A stretch of DNA of 11,755 nucleotides from Planctomycetota bacterium (GCA_031270145.1 JAISYD010000023.1:1-11755), one strand, 5' to 3'. Positions 1-6,823 are shown, numbered from the stretch's first letter. Translations and numbers: made by a program. The notes: generated by a model not told the origin, from the letters alone.

Positions 1-39
1 GAAGTGCTTAGAAAATCGGCGGAACTGGAGAAGATCGCC

Positions 40-330
40 ATGGCCGAGCACAAGGCGAAAAAATCGAAATGTCCGCCGATCGGGAATACGGAGGAAGCCG
101 AACCCGCCGCCGAAGCGCCTGAAAAACCGGGGGAAATGCCGAAGCCGGCTAGCGCCGCCCCCAAGCCGGAAACAACGAAATGTCCGCCGATCGGGAATAC
201 GGAGGAAGCCGAACCCGCCGCCCCGCCGGCGTCGGAGGATGTGGGTGTCCAAGTCGACAGTTCCAGGCTTGTGCGATCCGACTACTGGGCTTGGACTAAA
301 CCCGCCTCCCCACGCGTTGACCCGTGGTAG
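40..330 (+). CDS. Small Ala/Pro/Glu-rich repeat protein, function unknown
   Basis: I do not recognise this protein. With the ATG at 40 it has 96 residues, preceded by GGAG at 27-30 with a 9-nt spacer. The frame is open to the left edge of the window, so it could instead be the 3' end of a longer gene; in another frame a TAG at 9-11 could end an upstream gene, which favours the ATG at 40. The N-terminus is Lys-rich, followed by two copies of KCPPIGNTEEAEPAA separated by a Pro/Ala/Lys linker. There is no membrane segment or signal peptide. The last ~25 residues (rich in Trp, Arg and Pro) look unlike the rest and may be an out-of-frame tail. The Lys-rich start followed by KCPP recalls the N-terminus of MotB stator proteins in some Deltaproteobacteria, but the membrane helix and peptidoglycan-binding domain are absent. 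That resemblance is a weak inference. Confidence 0.45.
   Translation: MAEHKAKKSKCPPIGNTEEAEPAAEAPEKPGEMPKPASAAPKPETTKCPPIGNTEEAEPAAPPASEDVGVQVDSSRLVRSDYWAWTKPASPRVDPW
65..222 (+). repeat. Perfect 47-bp direct repeat, 111-bp period
   Basis: Positions 65-111 and 176-222 are identical over 47 bp. The offset of 111 bp is 37 codons, so the duplication is in frame and encodes the same 15-residue motif (KCPPIGNTEEAEPAA) twice. Identity at the nucleotide level, including third codon positions, points to a recent duplication or to recombination-maintained copies rather than two anciently diverged motifs. Confidence 0.9.
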
Positions 331-340
331 GCCAAACCGC

Positions 341-379
341 CGGGCATATTTTATCCGCCGTCGGATGCGGATGTGCCCG
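341..379. other. Two-part stem-loop after the first gene
   Basis: CGGGCA (341-346) pairs with TGCCCG (374-379), and inside it ATCCGC (353-358) pairs with GCGGAT (367-372) around an 8-nt loop; a six-base AT-rich bulge separates the helices on one side. It starts 10 bp after the stop codon at 328-330, where a terminator would be expected. No run of T follows, so it is not a textbook intrinsic terminator. It may be a transcript-end or stabilising structure. Confidence 0.4.
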
Positions 380-495
380 TCCGGGTCGGCAGTTTCCCGG
401 CCTGCGCCACCTCTTTAATGGATTTGATCTGAATCGGCGGCGGGGCTGACGCATTAAAATGATAATATCCTTATGTCGTGCCGAGGCATATGGCG

Positions 496-579
496 CTCCG
501 CCTCCTCAAGCGGGGGACCGGCCGCAAGCTGGCAATAAAAAGCCGGCGCAAAACGGCGGGATGGGATGAAAACCATCTC
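496..579 (+). promoter_or_regulatory. Tandem, partly exclusive stem-loops (candidate leader RNA)
   Basis: Three consecutive hairpins can be drawn, each with an 8-nt loop: 496-501 with 510-515 (6 bp, one G-U), 528-533 with 542-547 (6 bp, one G-U), and 558-564 with 573-579 (7 bp, one G-U). Competing pairings exist: 518-522 with 528-532 (5 bp, loop CGCAA) and 542-545 with 554-557 (4 bp, again an 8-nt loop). The middle arms therefore cannot form all helices at once, as in attenuators and riboswitch expression platforms. I do not recognise a known riboswitch class; the conserved c-di-GMP-I (GEMM) core bases are not present. GGA triplets near the third loop and at 595-597 would suit CsrA binding, which is speculative. 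Confidence 0.3.
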
Positions 580-604
580 CTCGAGCCGCTCAAAGGAAAT
601 TTTA

Positions 605-631
605 ATGCATAGGCCCTGCGGGGCAATGTGA
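605..631 (+). CDS. Possible 8-codon leader peptide
   Basis: AAAGGA at 592-597 lies 7 nt before an ATG that opens the frame MHRPCGAM and closes with TGA at 629-631. The ribosome-binding site is better than that of cheA itself. The ORF lies directly after the stem-loop series and upstream of the sigma-70 promoter, so it would be translated only from a longer transcript. A chance ORF is quite possible: an 8-codon frame has no statistical weight by itself. Confidence 0.2.
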   Translation: MHRPCGAM

Positions 632-649
632 TTTTGCCGCTATATGTTC

Positions 650-678
650 TTGACAGTCCGGGCGCCCGGGATTATTAT
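650..678 (+). promoter_or_regulatory. Sigma-70-type promoter for the cheA operon
   Basis: TTGACA at 650-655 is a perfect -35 box. After exactly 17 nt comes TATTAT at 673-678, a five-of-six match to the -10 consensus. Transcription would start near 685, giving a leader of about 75 nt before the cheA ATG. The spacer contains the perfect 12-bp palindrome CCGGGCGCCCGG at 658-669, positioned where a bound repressor or a MerR-type regulator would act on the promoter. Confidence 0.65.
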
Positions 679-760
679 GCTTTGTTTCATGGCAGGCGGT
701 ACGTTCCGATGGATGTGGCGGGGATGGCGTTCCCCTTAGGCGGAGGACTGCGGCAACGGC

Positions 761-3469
761 ATGATTCCCGAAGAATTGATGCAAAGCTTCATCTCCGAGG
801 CCTCGGATCTTTTGGACGATGTCGAACCGTCCCTCATCGAATATTCGAGGATGAGCGACATTGACGACCGCACGGAGGTGGTCAACCGCATTTTCCGGCA
901 TTTCCATTCCATAAAGGGCAGCGCCGGCTTCGTCTGCCTGGATGACATTTCCAAGCTCACCCATGAGGTGGAGACCCTCCTGGAACAGTACCGCAAGGCG
1001 CCGGAGCGGGTGATCCCCCAGGAAACCATCAACCTGCTGTGCCGGACCGTGGACATCCTCCGGGGCATGTTCGAACAGGAAGGCGGAAGTTCGCCCAAGG
1101 CGAACATCGGCTTCGACGCTATCGTCGCCGAAATCGGCAATGCCATCGCCAGCGCCAAAAACCCGAAACATGGGTTGTCGGCCCTCAACCTGAGCGCCGA
1201 CCAAACCATTGGCCAGGAATTGGCTAAATCGGTGGAGTCAGCCCTGTCGCCGCCACACTCGCCTCCACCTCCACCTCCACCTCCGCCCCCGCCTCCGGCG
1301 CCGGCGCCGCCTCCGCCAAATTTGGCGAGCCAGAATCCGGCCCCGGCGTCGGAAAGCGATGGCAACACCAAGATCCTGGTCCTCAACCGCCCACAGAAAA
1401 ATACCGCCGCGGAAAAGGGCGGGGACGAGGCGGCCAAGCGCCAGGCCGCCATCCCCCGCGGCGCCAACGTTTCCACCGACACCGCGCGCATCATGCGCGC
1501 CGCCAAGCCGGGGGCCACCGGCTTCAAGGTGAATTCCGGCGAGTTCGTCGAACGCTACGTATCGGAGGCCAACGATCTCCTGGAGCAGATCGAGCAGGCG
1601 CTGCTGTACGCCGAGCAGCATCCCGAGTCCTCGGGCGAATCCATCCGGGATGCGCTCCGCTTTCTCCACAGCTTCAAGGGCAACAGCGGCCTGATGAACC
1701 TCTCCGACCTCGAGCGGCTCAGCCACCGCATGGAAACCGAGGTGGAGAAGAGCAGTTCCCGCTCCCTTGGTCTTGATTCCCAAACCTTCGACGTATTGCT
1801 CCAGATGATAGACGTCCTTCGCCAGAGCGTCCAGGACTTCTCCTGCGGCGGTTCCGGCAACATCCCCGAAGCCGACTCCTATATCGCCATGATGGACGAG
1901 TTCGATTCCTACGCGAACGGCACGGACGTGAGCCGTCGCCAGACGGCCATCGTTGTCGAACCCAAGGCGGCGGAAGCGCCGCCGGCCGCCGAACTTCCCT
2001 CCGCCGCCCCGGCCAAGGCCGAGGCGGAACGGAAAAGCGAAGACGCCACCCGGCTGCTCCTGATCGGCGACGCCGCCCCGCAGGAGAACCTCACTGCCGT
2101 CCCCAAGGCGAAGACGATTGTCATGGAGACGCCGCCGGCGCCAACCTCGCCGCTTCCGCCTCCGGACATCCAGCCGTCCCCCCGGCAGCCGGTTGAGGCC
2201 AAGCCGCCGGCCGCCGCCCCGAAAAGCGGCAACGCCGGCAAGAAAAGCGACACCGAGGAAAAGCGGCGCAACGCCGATCAGATTACCGGCAGGAACGACA
2301 TACGGGTCGATCTCCGCAAACTGGACAGCATGCTCGATCTGGTGGGCGAATTGGTCATCGCCGAGGCCATGGTGACCCGCCACCCGGTGGTTTGGGACGC
2401 CAATAACGAGTCCCTGGAGCGGGCGATCCACCAATTGCACCGGGTGACCAATTCCCTGCAGGACATGGCCACCACCGTCCGCATGATTCCGCTTGCCTCC
2501 ACCTTCCGCCGCATAACGCGCCTGGTCTACGATCTTTCCGTTAAGTCGGGCAAACAGGTGGACCTGATCCTCCTGGGGGAGGACACCGAGGTCGACCGGA
2601 CGGTGATTGAGCGCATTTCCGATCCGCTGGTGCACATCATCAGGAACGCCATCGATCACGGCATAGAGCCGCCGGCGGAGCGGGCCGCCCGCGGCAAGCC
2701 CGAAACCGGCAGCGTCACCATCGAGGGACATCACGAGGGCGGCGAGGTGTGGATAGTGGTCACCGACGACGGGCGGGGGCTGGATCGCGACGCCATCCTC
2801 GCCAAGGCCATCTCGCGCGGCCTGGTGACCGGGGACGGCGCCGATTTGAGCGAGAGCCAGATATTCCACTTCATTTTCGAGCCTGGCTTCTCCACCGCCG
2901 CCAAGGTGACGGACATCTCCGGCCGCGGCTTCGGCATGGACGTGGTCAAGAAAAACATCGAAAAGCTGTCCGGGAAAATCGACATCCGCACCCGCACCGG
3001 CGAGGGCATGGCGGTGATCCTGCGCATACCGCTGACTCTGGCCATCATCGACGGCATGCTGATCAGTTCCGGCGGCACCCGCTACATCATACCCCTCCTG
3101 TCCATCCGCGAGTCGCTCAAGCCCGATATGTCCCAGATTTTCTCCACCCCGGACGGCCAGCAGATGGTGCGCATCCGCGAGGAGTTGATCCCCATCGTCA
3201 AGCTGAACGAAACCTTTTCCCGGATGCAGACCTCGCGCGAATTGGTGGACGGCATCCTGATGATTGTGGAAGGCGAGGAGGGCGATGTGGTGGCCATTTT
3301 CGCCGACGAGTTGCTGGGCCAGCAGGAGACGGTGATCAAGGGGCTTTCCGGCTGGCTAAAGCGTTCGCGGGGCGTGTCCGGCTGCACCATCCTGGGCGAC
3401 GGGGAGGTTGGGCTGATCCTGGACATCGGGGCGATAGTCAAACTGGCGCGGCAGCAGTCGCCGGCCTGA
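761..3469 (+). CDS. cheA: Chemotaxis histidine kinase CheA with two Hpt domains
   Basis: CheA autophosphorylates in response to receptor state and passes phosphate to CheY/CheB at the receptor array. The 902 residues (E. coli CheA is about 650) show: Hpt1 (about 1-105, phospho-acceptor H49 in HSIKGSAGF); a linker with 12 consecutive prolines (168-179); Hpt2 (about 258-365, H303 in HSFKGNSG); a second Ala/Pro/Lys linker (about 390-508); the dimerisation domain (about 512-580); the HATPase (N box HIIRNAIDHG at 625-634, DDGRGLD, and the glycine-rich GRGFGMD); and a CheW-like P5 domain (about 755-895). No standard CheY-binding P2 domain or receiver domain is recognised. An in-frame stop at 737-739 limits the start; ATG 761 gives the usual CheA N-terminus. 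GGAGG at 742-746 is 14 nt upstream, rather far; ATG 779 is a weaker alternative. First gene of the cheA-cheW-receptor operon. Confidence 0.96.
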   Translation: MIPEELMQSFISEASDLLDDVEPSLIEYSRMSDIDDRTEVVNRIFRHFHSIKGSAGFVCLDDISKLTHEVETLLEQYRKAPERVIPQETINLLCRTVDILRGMFEQEGGSSPKANIGFDAIVAEIGNAIASAKNPKHGLSALNLSADQTIGQELAKSVESALSPPHSPPPPPPPPPPPPAPAPPPPNLASQNPAPASESDGNTKILVLNRPQKNTAAEKGGDEAAKRQAAIPRGANVSTDTARIMRAAKPGATGFKVNSGEFVERYVSEANDLLEQIEQALLYAEQHPESSGESIRDALRFLHSFKGNSGLMNLSDLERLSHRMETEVEKSSSRSLGLDSQTFDVLLQMIDVLRQSVQDFSCGGSGNIPEADSYIAMMDEFDSYANGTDVSRRQTAIVVEPKAAEAPPAAELPSAAPAKAEAERKSEDATRLLLIGDAAPQENLTAVPKAKTIVMETPPAPTSPLPPPDIQPSPRQPVEAKPPAAAPKSGNAGKKSDTEEKRRNADQITGRNDIRVDLRKLDSMLDLVGELVIAEAMVTRHPVVWDANNESLERAIHQLHRVTNSLQDMATTVRMIPLASTFRRITRLVYDLSVKSGKQVDLILLGEDTEVDRTVIERISDPLVHIIRNAIDHGIEPPAERAARGKPETGSVTIEGHHEGGEVWIVVTDDGRGLDRDAILAKAISRGLVTGDGADLSESQIFHFIFEPGFSTAAKVTDISGRGFGMDVVKKNIEKLSGKIDIRTRTGEGMAVILRIPLTLAIIDGMLISSGGTRYIIPLLSIRESLKPDMSQIFSTPDGQQMVRIREELIPIVKLNETFSRMQTSRELVDGILMIVEGEEGDVVAIFADELLGQQETVIKGLSGWLKRSRGVSGCTILGDGEVGLILDIGAIVKLARQQSPA
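1262..1285 (+). repeat. Hexanucleotide repeat coding for polyproline in cheA
   Basis: CCTCCA is repeated three times (1262-1279) and followed by CCTCCG. This is the start of a proline-coding run (12 consecutive Pro codons, 1262-1297) between the two Hpt domains. Gain or loss of units would stay in frame and change only linker length by two residues. Confidence 0.8.
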
Positions 3470-3521
3470 TCACGGGCGCCGGCGGCCGGGATTCCTGGCG
3501 CCGGGTCGGAAGGAGACGCCG

Positions 3522-4028
3522 ATGCGGCAATCCATGCTGGAAGAGTTCTGGGGCGACGACGAGGAAGACGACGACACCCAGAAGGACAAATATCTCACCT
3601 TCCGCCTGGAGATGGAGGACTATGGCCTAGAAATCCGGCACGTCAAGGAGATCATCAGCATCCAGAAGATAACCGATGTCCCGGATCTCCCCGATTTCAT
3701 CAAGGGGGTGATAAATCTGCGTGGCCAGATCATCCCCACCCTGGATCTGCGCATGCGCTTCGGGATGCCCGCCAAGGAATACGACGAGCGCACCTGCATC
3801 ATCATCACCCACATGAACGAGATTCCGGTCGGGGTCATCGTCGACACGGTCAACGAGGTCCTGGATATTCCGCCGGAAATGATATCGTCGCCGCCGACGG
3901 TCCAAAGGGGAGTGGCCCACCGCTTCATCCAGGGGCTGGGGCGGGTCGACAACGAGGTGAAGATCATCCTGAACGCCGAAAAATTGCTGCACGACGAGGA
4001 ATTAGAGGCATTGGAAGCTGTGCGTTGA
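3522..4028 (+). CDS. cheW: Chemotaxis coupling protein CheW
   Basis: CheW bridges receptors and the CheA P5 domain in the chemoreceptor array. The 168-residue product is one CheW domain from about residue 22 on, with the family hallmarks VKEIISIQKITDVPDLP, GVINLRGQIIPTLDLR and a C-terminal RVDNEVKIILN strand. The length is normal for the family. The first 20 residues are unusually acidic (EEFWGDDEEDDD) and form an extension of unknown role. AAGGAG at 3510-3515 lies 6 nt from the ATG, an excellent ribosome-binding site. The gene follows cheA by 52 bp without an obvious terminator and precedes the receptor gene by another 52 bp, so the three are probably co-transcribed. Confidence 0.96.
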   Translation: MRQSMLEEFWGDDEEDDDTQKDKYLTFRLEMEDYGLEIRHVKEIISIQKITDVPDLPDFIKGVINLRGQIIPTLDLRMRFGMPAKEYDERTCIIITHMNEIPVGVIVDTVNEVLDIPPEMISSPPTVQRGVAHRFIQGLGRVDNEVKIILNAEKLLHDEELEALEAVR

Positions 4029-4080
4029 CGAATGGCGCGGCAATCCCGCCGGTGGGGCCGCATGCTTAAACGGAGCTAAA

Positions 4081-5772
4081 ATGAGAAGCCAGGCATTCTC
4101 CAAATTGAAGACTCTCTCCCTTGTTCTCGGGCTGGAGTTGTTGCTCGCCCTGGCTACGGCCTTCCTGGCGGCTCCGGCCATAGATCGGGACGTATCTGTG
4201 CGTGGCGTCTGGCTCGCCGCCCTGCTCTTCGTTTTCGCCGCCGCCGCCTCGCTCCTCATGGCCCTGGGATGGGGGCGCCTGTTCCAGGACGACGCCATCC
4301 TGTACAATCTCGTCGGTTCCATGGTTCCCCCGGCCATGGTTATTGACGGGGACGACTGCTACGAATTCATCAACCCGGCGGCGGAAAGGCTCTTCAACCT
4401 CGGGCAAGAGAAGAACGCGGGGAAAAAAATCGATCCCAGCCTGGCCGCCATGCTCACCGGCGCCCCCCCCAACCGCGATTTGCTGGCGCCGCAGCTCACG
4501 CTCGAAATCGGCAAACGCCAATTCATCATTCTGGAGTATCTCCTGCCGAACCGCTCCGGTTCCGGCCTCAACCGGCGCATCGGGCTTTTCCACGACGTGA
4601 GCAGCCTGATGTGGCTGAAGGCGGGATTGAGGGAGATCGACCAGGCGGTGAAGCTCCTGAACGACAACGCCGTCAGCCTCTCCGCTTCGTCGGTGACCCT
4701 TTCCCATGGCGTCTCCGAGCAGGCGGCCTCCCTTTCCGCCATAACTTCCGGCATGAGCCAGGTCAGCAACAAAATCCAGGGCAATTCGGAGGCGGTGGTC
4801 AAGGGGACGCAATTGGCGGCCCAGGCCAGGGAGGCGGCCGAGCGATCCGGCAACGAGATAACCAACGCCCTTTCGGCCATGACCGATGTGCAGGACGCGG
4901 GGATCCGCATCGCCCGCATAGTCAAATTGATCGACGACATCGCCTTCCAGACAAATCTCCTGGCCCTGAACGCCGCCGTGGAGGCGGCCCGGGCCGGGCG
5001 CCAGGGCAAAGGCTTCGCGGTGGTGGCCGACGAGGTCAGGAACCTCGCCGGACGCAGCGCCAAGGCCGCCAAGGACACCGCCAGCATGGTCGAGGACGTC
5101 ACCGAGCGCATTGGCAACGCCAGCAACTTCATATCCAAACTCAAGGAAATACTCGGCAACATCGTCCAGGACGCCATCCGCATGGCGAATTCGTCCGCCG
5201 CCGCCTCGGCCGCCTCGGCCGAGCAGGCCTCCGGCATCCTCGCCGTCAACCGGGAACTGGGACAGATGAACACCTCGACCAACGCGATAATATCGGTGGC
5301 GGAGCAATCGTCCGCCGCGGTGGTCCTGCTGACTTCGCAGATCGACACCCTGAAAAACCGCTTCAGCCTCATCAGCCGCGCCCTGTTCGAGGACCGCGGC
5401 CAGCCCGAACCCCTCTTCGGAAACCAGATCAAGCCCAACATCAACCTTTTGGACGATCCCGGACAACCGGACGAATGGAAATCCGGCGAACAGCCGGAAC
5501 GCTACCAGCTACCGTCCTCGGCCGGCGATTTTTGGCGCCTCGCCAACGCCGGCGGGGGCGACGCATCCGGCAACTACAGGCCGCAGAATTTGCCGGAGAG
5601 GGGACTGGCCGGCAACAATCCCGGCCTGCTCGACAAGAGCGGCGCCGCCGGCAAACCCGCCTTCCAGGATCCGGGGTTGAGCGTGGGCGAGGCCAGGGCC
5701 CATGACGGCGACCGGGTGGTGCGGCCAAACCAGCACATCGTGTTGGACGACGCGGAATTCGGGCGCTATTGA
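4081..5772 (+). CDS. Methyl-accepting chemotaxis protein with PAS-like domain and C-terminal tether
   Basis: This is the sensory receptor that controls CheA through CheW. In its 563 residues, two hydrophobic helices (about 12-34 and 42-64) are joined by only ~7 residues, so there is no periplasmic ligand domain. A PAS-like region follows (about 72-180: VGSMVPPAMVIDGD, YEFINPAAERLFNL), pointing to sensing of a cytoplasmic or membrane-linked signal; no HAMP domain is evident. The signalling hairpin covers about 185-438, with the conserved tip IDDIAFQTNLLALNAAVEAA starting at residue 284. The last ~125 residues are Gly/Pro/Asn-rich and probably flexible, ending in EFGRY, which fits a relaxed CheR-binding pentapeptide pattern (aromatics at positions 2 and 5). 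GGAG at 4072-4075 lies 5 nt before the ATG. A run of eight C (4463-4470) lies in the PAS region. Neighbouring cheA and cheW suggest a dedicated signalling set. Confidence 0.93.
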   Translation: MRSQAFSKLKTLSLVLGLELLLALATAFLAAPAIDRDVSVRGVWLAALLFVFAAAASLLMALGWGRLFQDDAILYNLVGSMVPPAMVIDGDDCYEFINPAAERLFNLGQEKNAGKKIDPSLAAMLTGAPPNRDLLAPQLTLEIGKRQFIILEYLLPNRSGSGLNRRIGLFHDVSSLMWLKAGLREIDQAVKLLNDNAVSLSASSVTLSHGVSEQAASLSAITSGMSQVSNKIQGNSEAVVKGTQLAAQAREAAERSGNEITNALSAMTDVQDAGIRIARIVKLIDDIAFQTNLLALNAAVEAARAGRQGKGFAVVADEVRNLAGRSAKAAKDTASMVEDVTERIGNASNFISKLKEILGNIVQDAIRMANSSAAASAASAEQASGILAVNRELGQMNTSTNAIISVAEQSSAAVVLLTSQIDTLKNRFSLISRALFEDRGQPEPLFGNQIKPNINLLDDPGQPDEWKSGEQPERYQLPSSAGDFWRLANAGGGDASGNYRPQNLPERGLAGNNPGLLDKSGAAGKPAFQDPGLSVGEARAHDGDRVVRPNQHIVLDDAEFGRY

Positions 5773-5836
5773 AACTTCGGCGCGTATTTCGGAATAACTT
5801 TCCCCGGATTGCCGATCACGAGGCGGGAATTCCGTC

Positions 5837-6823
5837 ATGATCACCATGTATCGGCTGGATGAGAACGGAAAGGCGGCGGCGCTCGCCAACGCCGGGCCGG
5901 GGATTGAGATTGATTCGCGGACCTTCTGGCTGGACTCGCTCAATCCCGGCGCCGACGAACTGGAGCGCCTCCGGGGGATTATGGGGATCGACATCCCCGA
6001 CAAGCAGGACATGGCGGAAATCGAATTGTCAAACCGCCTGTACAAGGACGGCGACGCCCTGATCATGATAGCCAGCCTCATCCCGAAAAGCGCGGGCCGG
6101 ATGCCGCCCCCCCATCCGGCGACCTTTATTTTCACGAAAGACCTGCTGCTCACCGTGCGCTTTTGCGAATTCTTCTCCTTCGAGCGCATGGCGGCGGAGA
6201 CGCCCCGGGATCCCCAGATCGCCTCGGCGTCGGCCGTTTTCTTCCGACTCCTGGAGGAGATGGTGTCCGACCGGGCGGACGGCCTGGAATCCTCCATGCG
6301 CCGCCTGGAGGAGCTAACCGCCAGGCTGTTCATGGAGCCGCTTCCCGACCGGGGCTTGACCTCGAACAGCGAGGAGCTGGCGGCGGTGCTGCGGGGCATC
6401 GGCGATTTGGGGGTGGAGGTGTCGATCATCAGGGAAAGCATCGCCTCGCTGCAGCGGGTGCTTAACTTCGCCAGGGCTCACCTGCCCGACGACCGCAAGG
6501 GCGGCATGACCGGCGTCATGGATTCCCTCAAAAACGATCTCACCGCCCTTTCCGACGAGGCGGCCTTCTTCATGAGCAAGCTGTCCTTCAATCTGGACGC
6601 CACCCTGGGCCTGATCAACATCGACGAGACCCGGGTCATCCGCCTGCTGTCGATAGTGACCCTGGTGCTTTCGCCGCCCCTGCTGATCGCCGGCATCTAC
6701 GGGATGAATTTCCAGAACATGCCGGAGTTGGCTTGGGACTGGGGCTATTTCGCCGCCCTGGCGCTGATGGCGCTTGCCTCCATCGCCGGCGTTTGGCATC
6801 TGCGGCGGCGGAAATGGCTTTGA
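5837..6823 (+). CDS. corA: CorA-family magnesium/divalent-cation channel
   Basis: CorA proteins form pentameric inner-membrane channels for Mg2+ (also Co2+ or Ni2+ in some members). The 328 residues match the usual family length. The large N-terminal cytoplasmic domain is followed by a long helix, then TM1 (about 267-288), the signature YGMNF (GMN at 289-291) with MPEL just after it, TM2 (about 301-321) and the basic end RRRKWL. The GMN motif is intact, so the protein should be functional; the ZntB or Co2+-preferring subgroups cannot be excluded. The start ATG at 5837 has only a weak ribosome-binding site (GGGA at 5825-5828); ATG at 5846 is an alternative. It lies 64 bp after the receptor gene and may be read through from it, but no functional link to chemotaxis is implied. 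Confidence 0.93.
   Translation: MITMYRLDENGKAAALANAGPGIEIDSRTFWLDSLNPGADELERLRGIMGIDIPDKQDMAEIELSNRLYKDGDALIMIASLIPKSAGRMPPPHPATFIFTKDLLLTVRFCEFFSFERMAAETPRDPQIASASAVFFRLLEEMVSDRADGLESSMRRLEELTARLFMEPLPDRGLTSNSEELAAVLRGIGDLGVEVSIIRESIASLQRVLNFARAHLPDDRKGGMTGVMDSLKNDLTALSDEAAFFMSKLSFNLDATLGLINIDETRVIRLLSIVTLVLSPPLLIAGIYGMNFQNMPELAWDWGYFAALALMALASIAGVWHLRRRKWL

Larger units (their letters stand above)
331..760. other. 430-bp intergenic region upstream of cheA
   Basis: No convincing protein gene is seen here; longer frames in this stretch lack family features or are shadows of cheA. It holds, in order: a two-part stem-loop (341-379), a short hairpin with arms 381-385 and 396-400, an AT-rich patch (about 451-474) with no good -35/-10 pair, a series of alternative stem-loops (496-579), an 8-codon ORF (605-631), a sigma-70 promoter (650-678) and a small hairpin (arms 720-724 and 731-735) just before the cheA ribosome-binding site. 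Confidence 0.6.

Noticed and set aside
455..466. AT-rich -10-like boxes (TAAAAT, GATAAT) in the intergenic region
   Set aside because: No acceptable -35 box at 16-18 nt upstream; the nearest TTGATC (424-429) is too far away.
628..864. 78-codon frame starting at GTG 628 and overlapping cheA
   Set aside because: It has no family features, and its second half is an out-of-frame reading of the cheA Hpt1 coding region.
1238..2869. Long open frame on the minus strand opposite cheA (543 codons)
   Set aside because: Low-complexity Gly/Arg-rich translation typical of the antisense of a GC-rich gene; cheA on the other strand is unambiguous.
5795..5818. Sigma-28-like motif (TAACTTTC ... GCCGATCA) upstream of corA
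   Set aside because: The gap between the two halves is 8 nt rather than about 11, and corA is not a typical flagellar gene.
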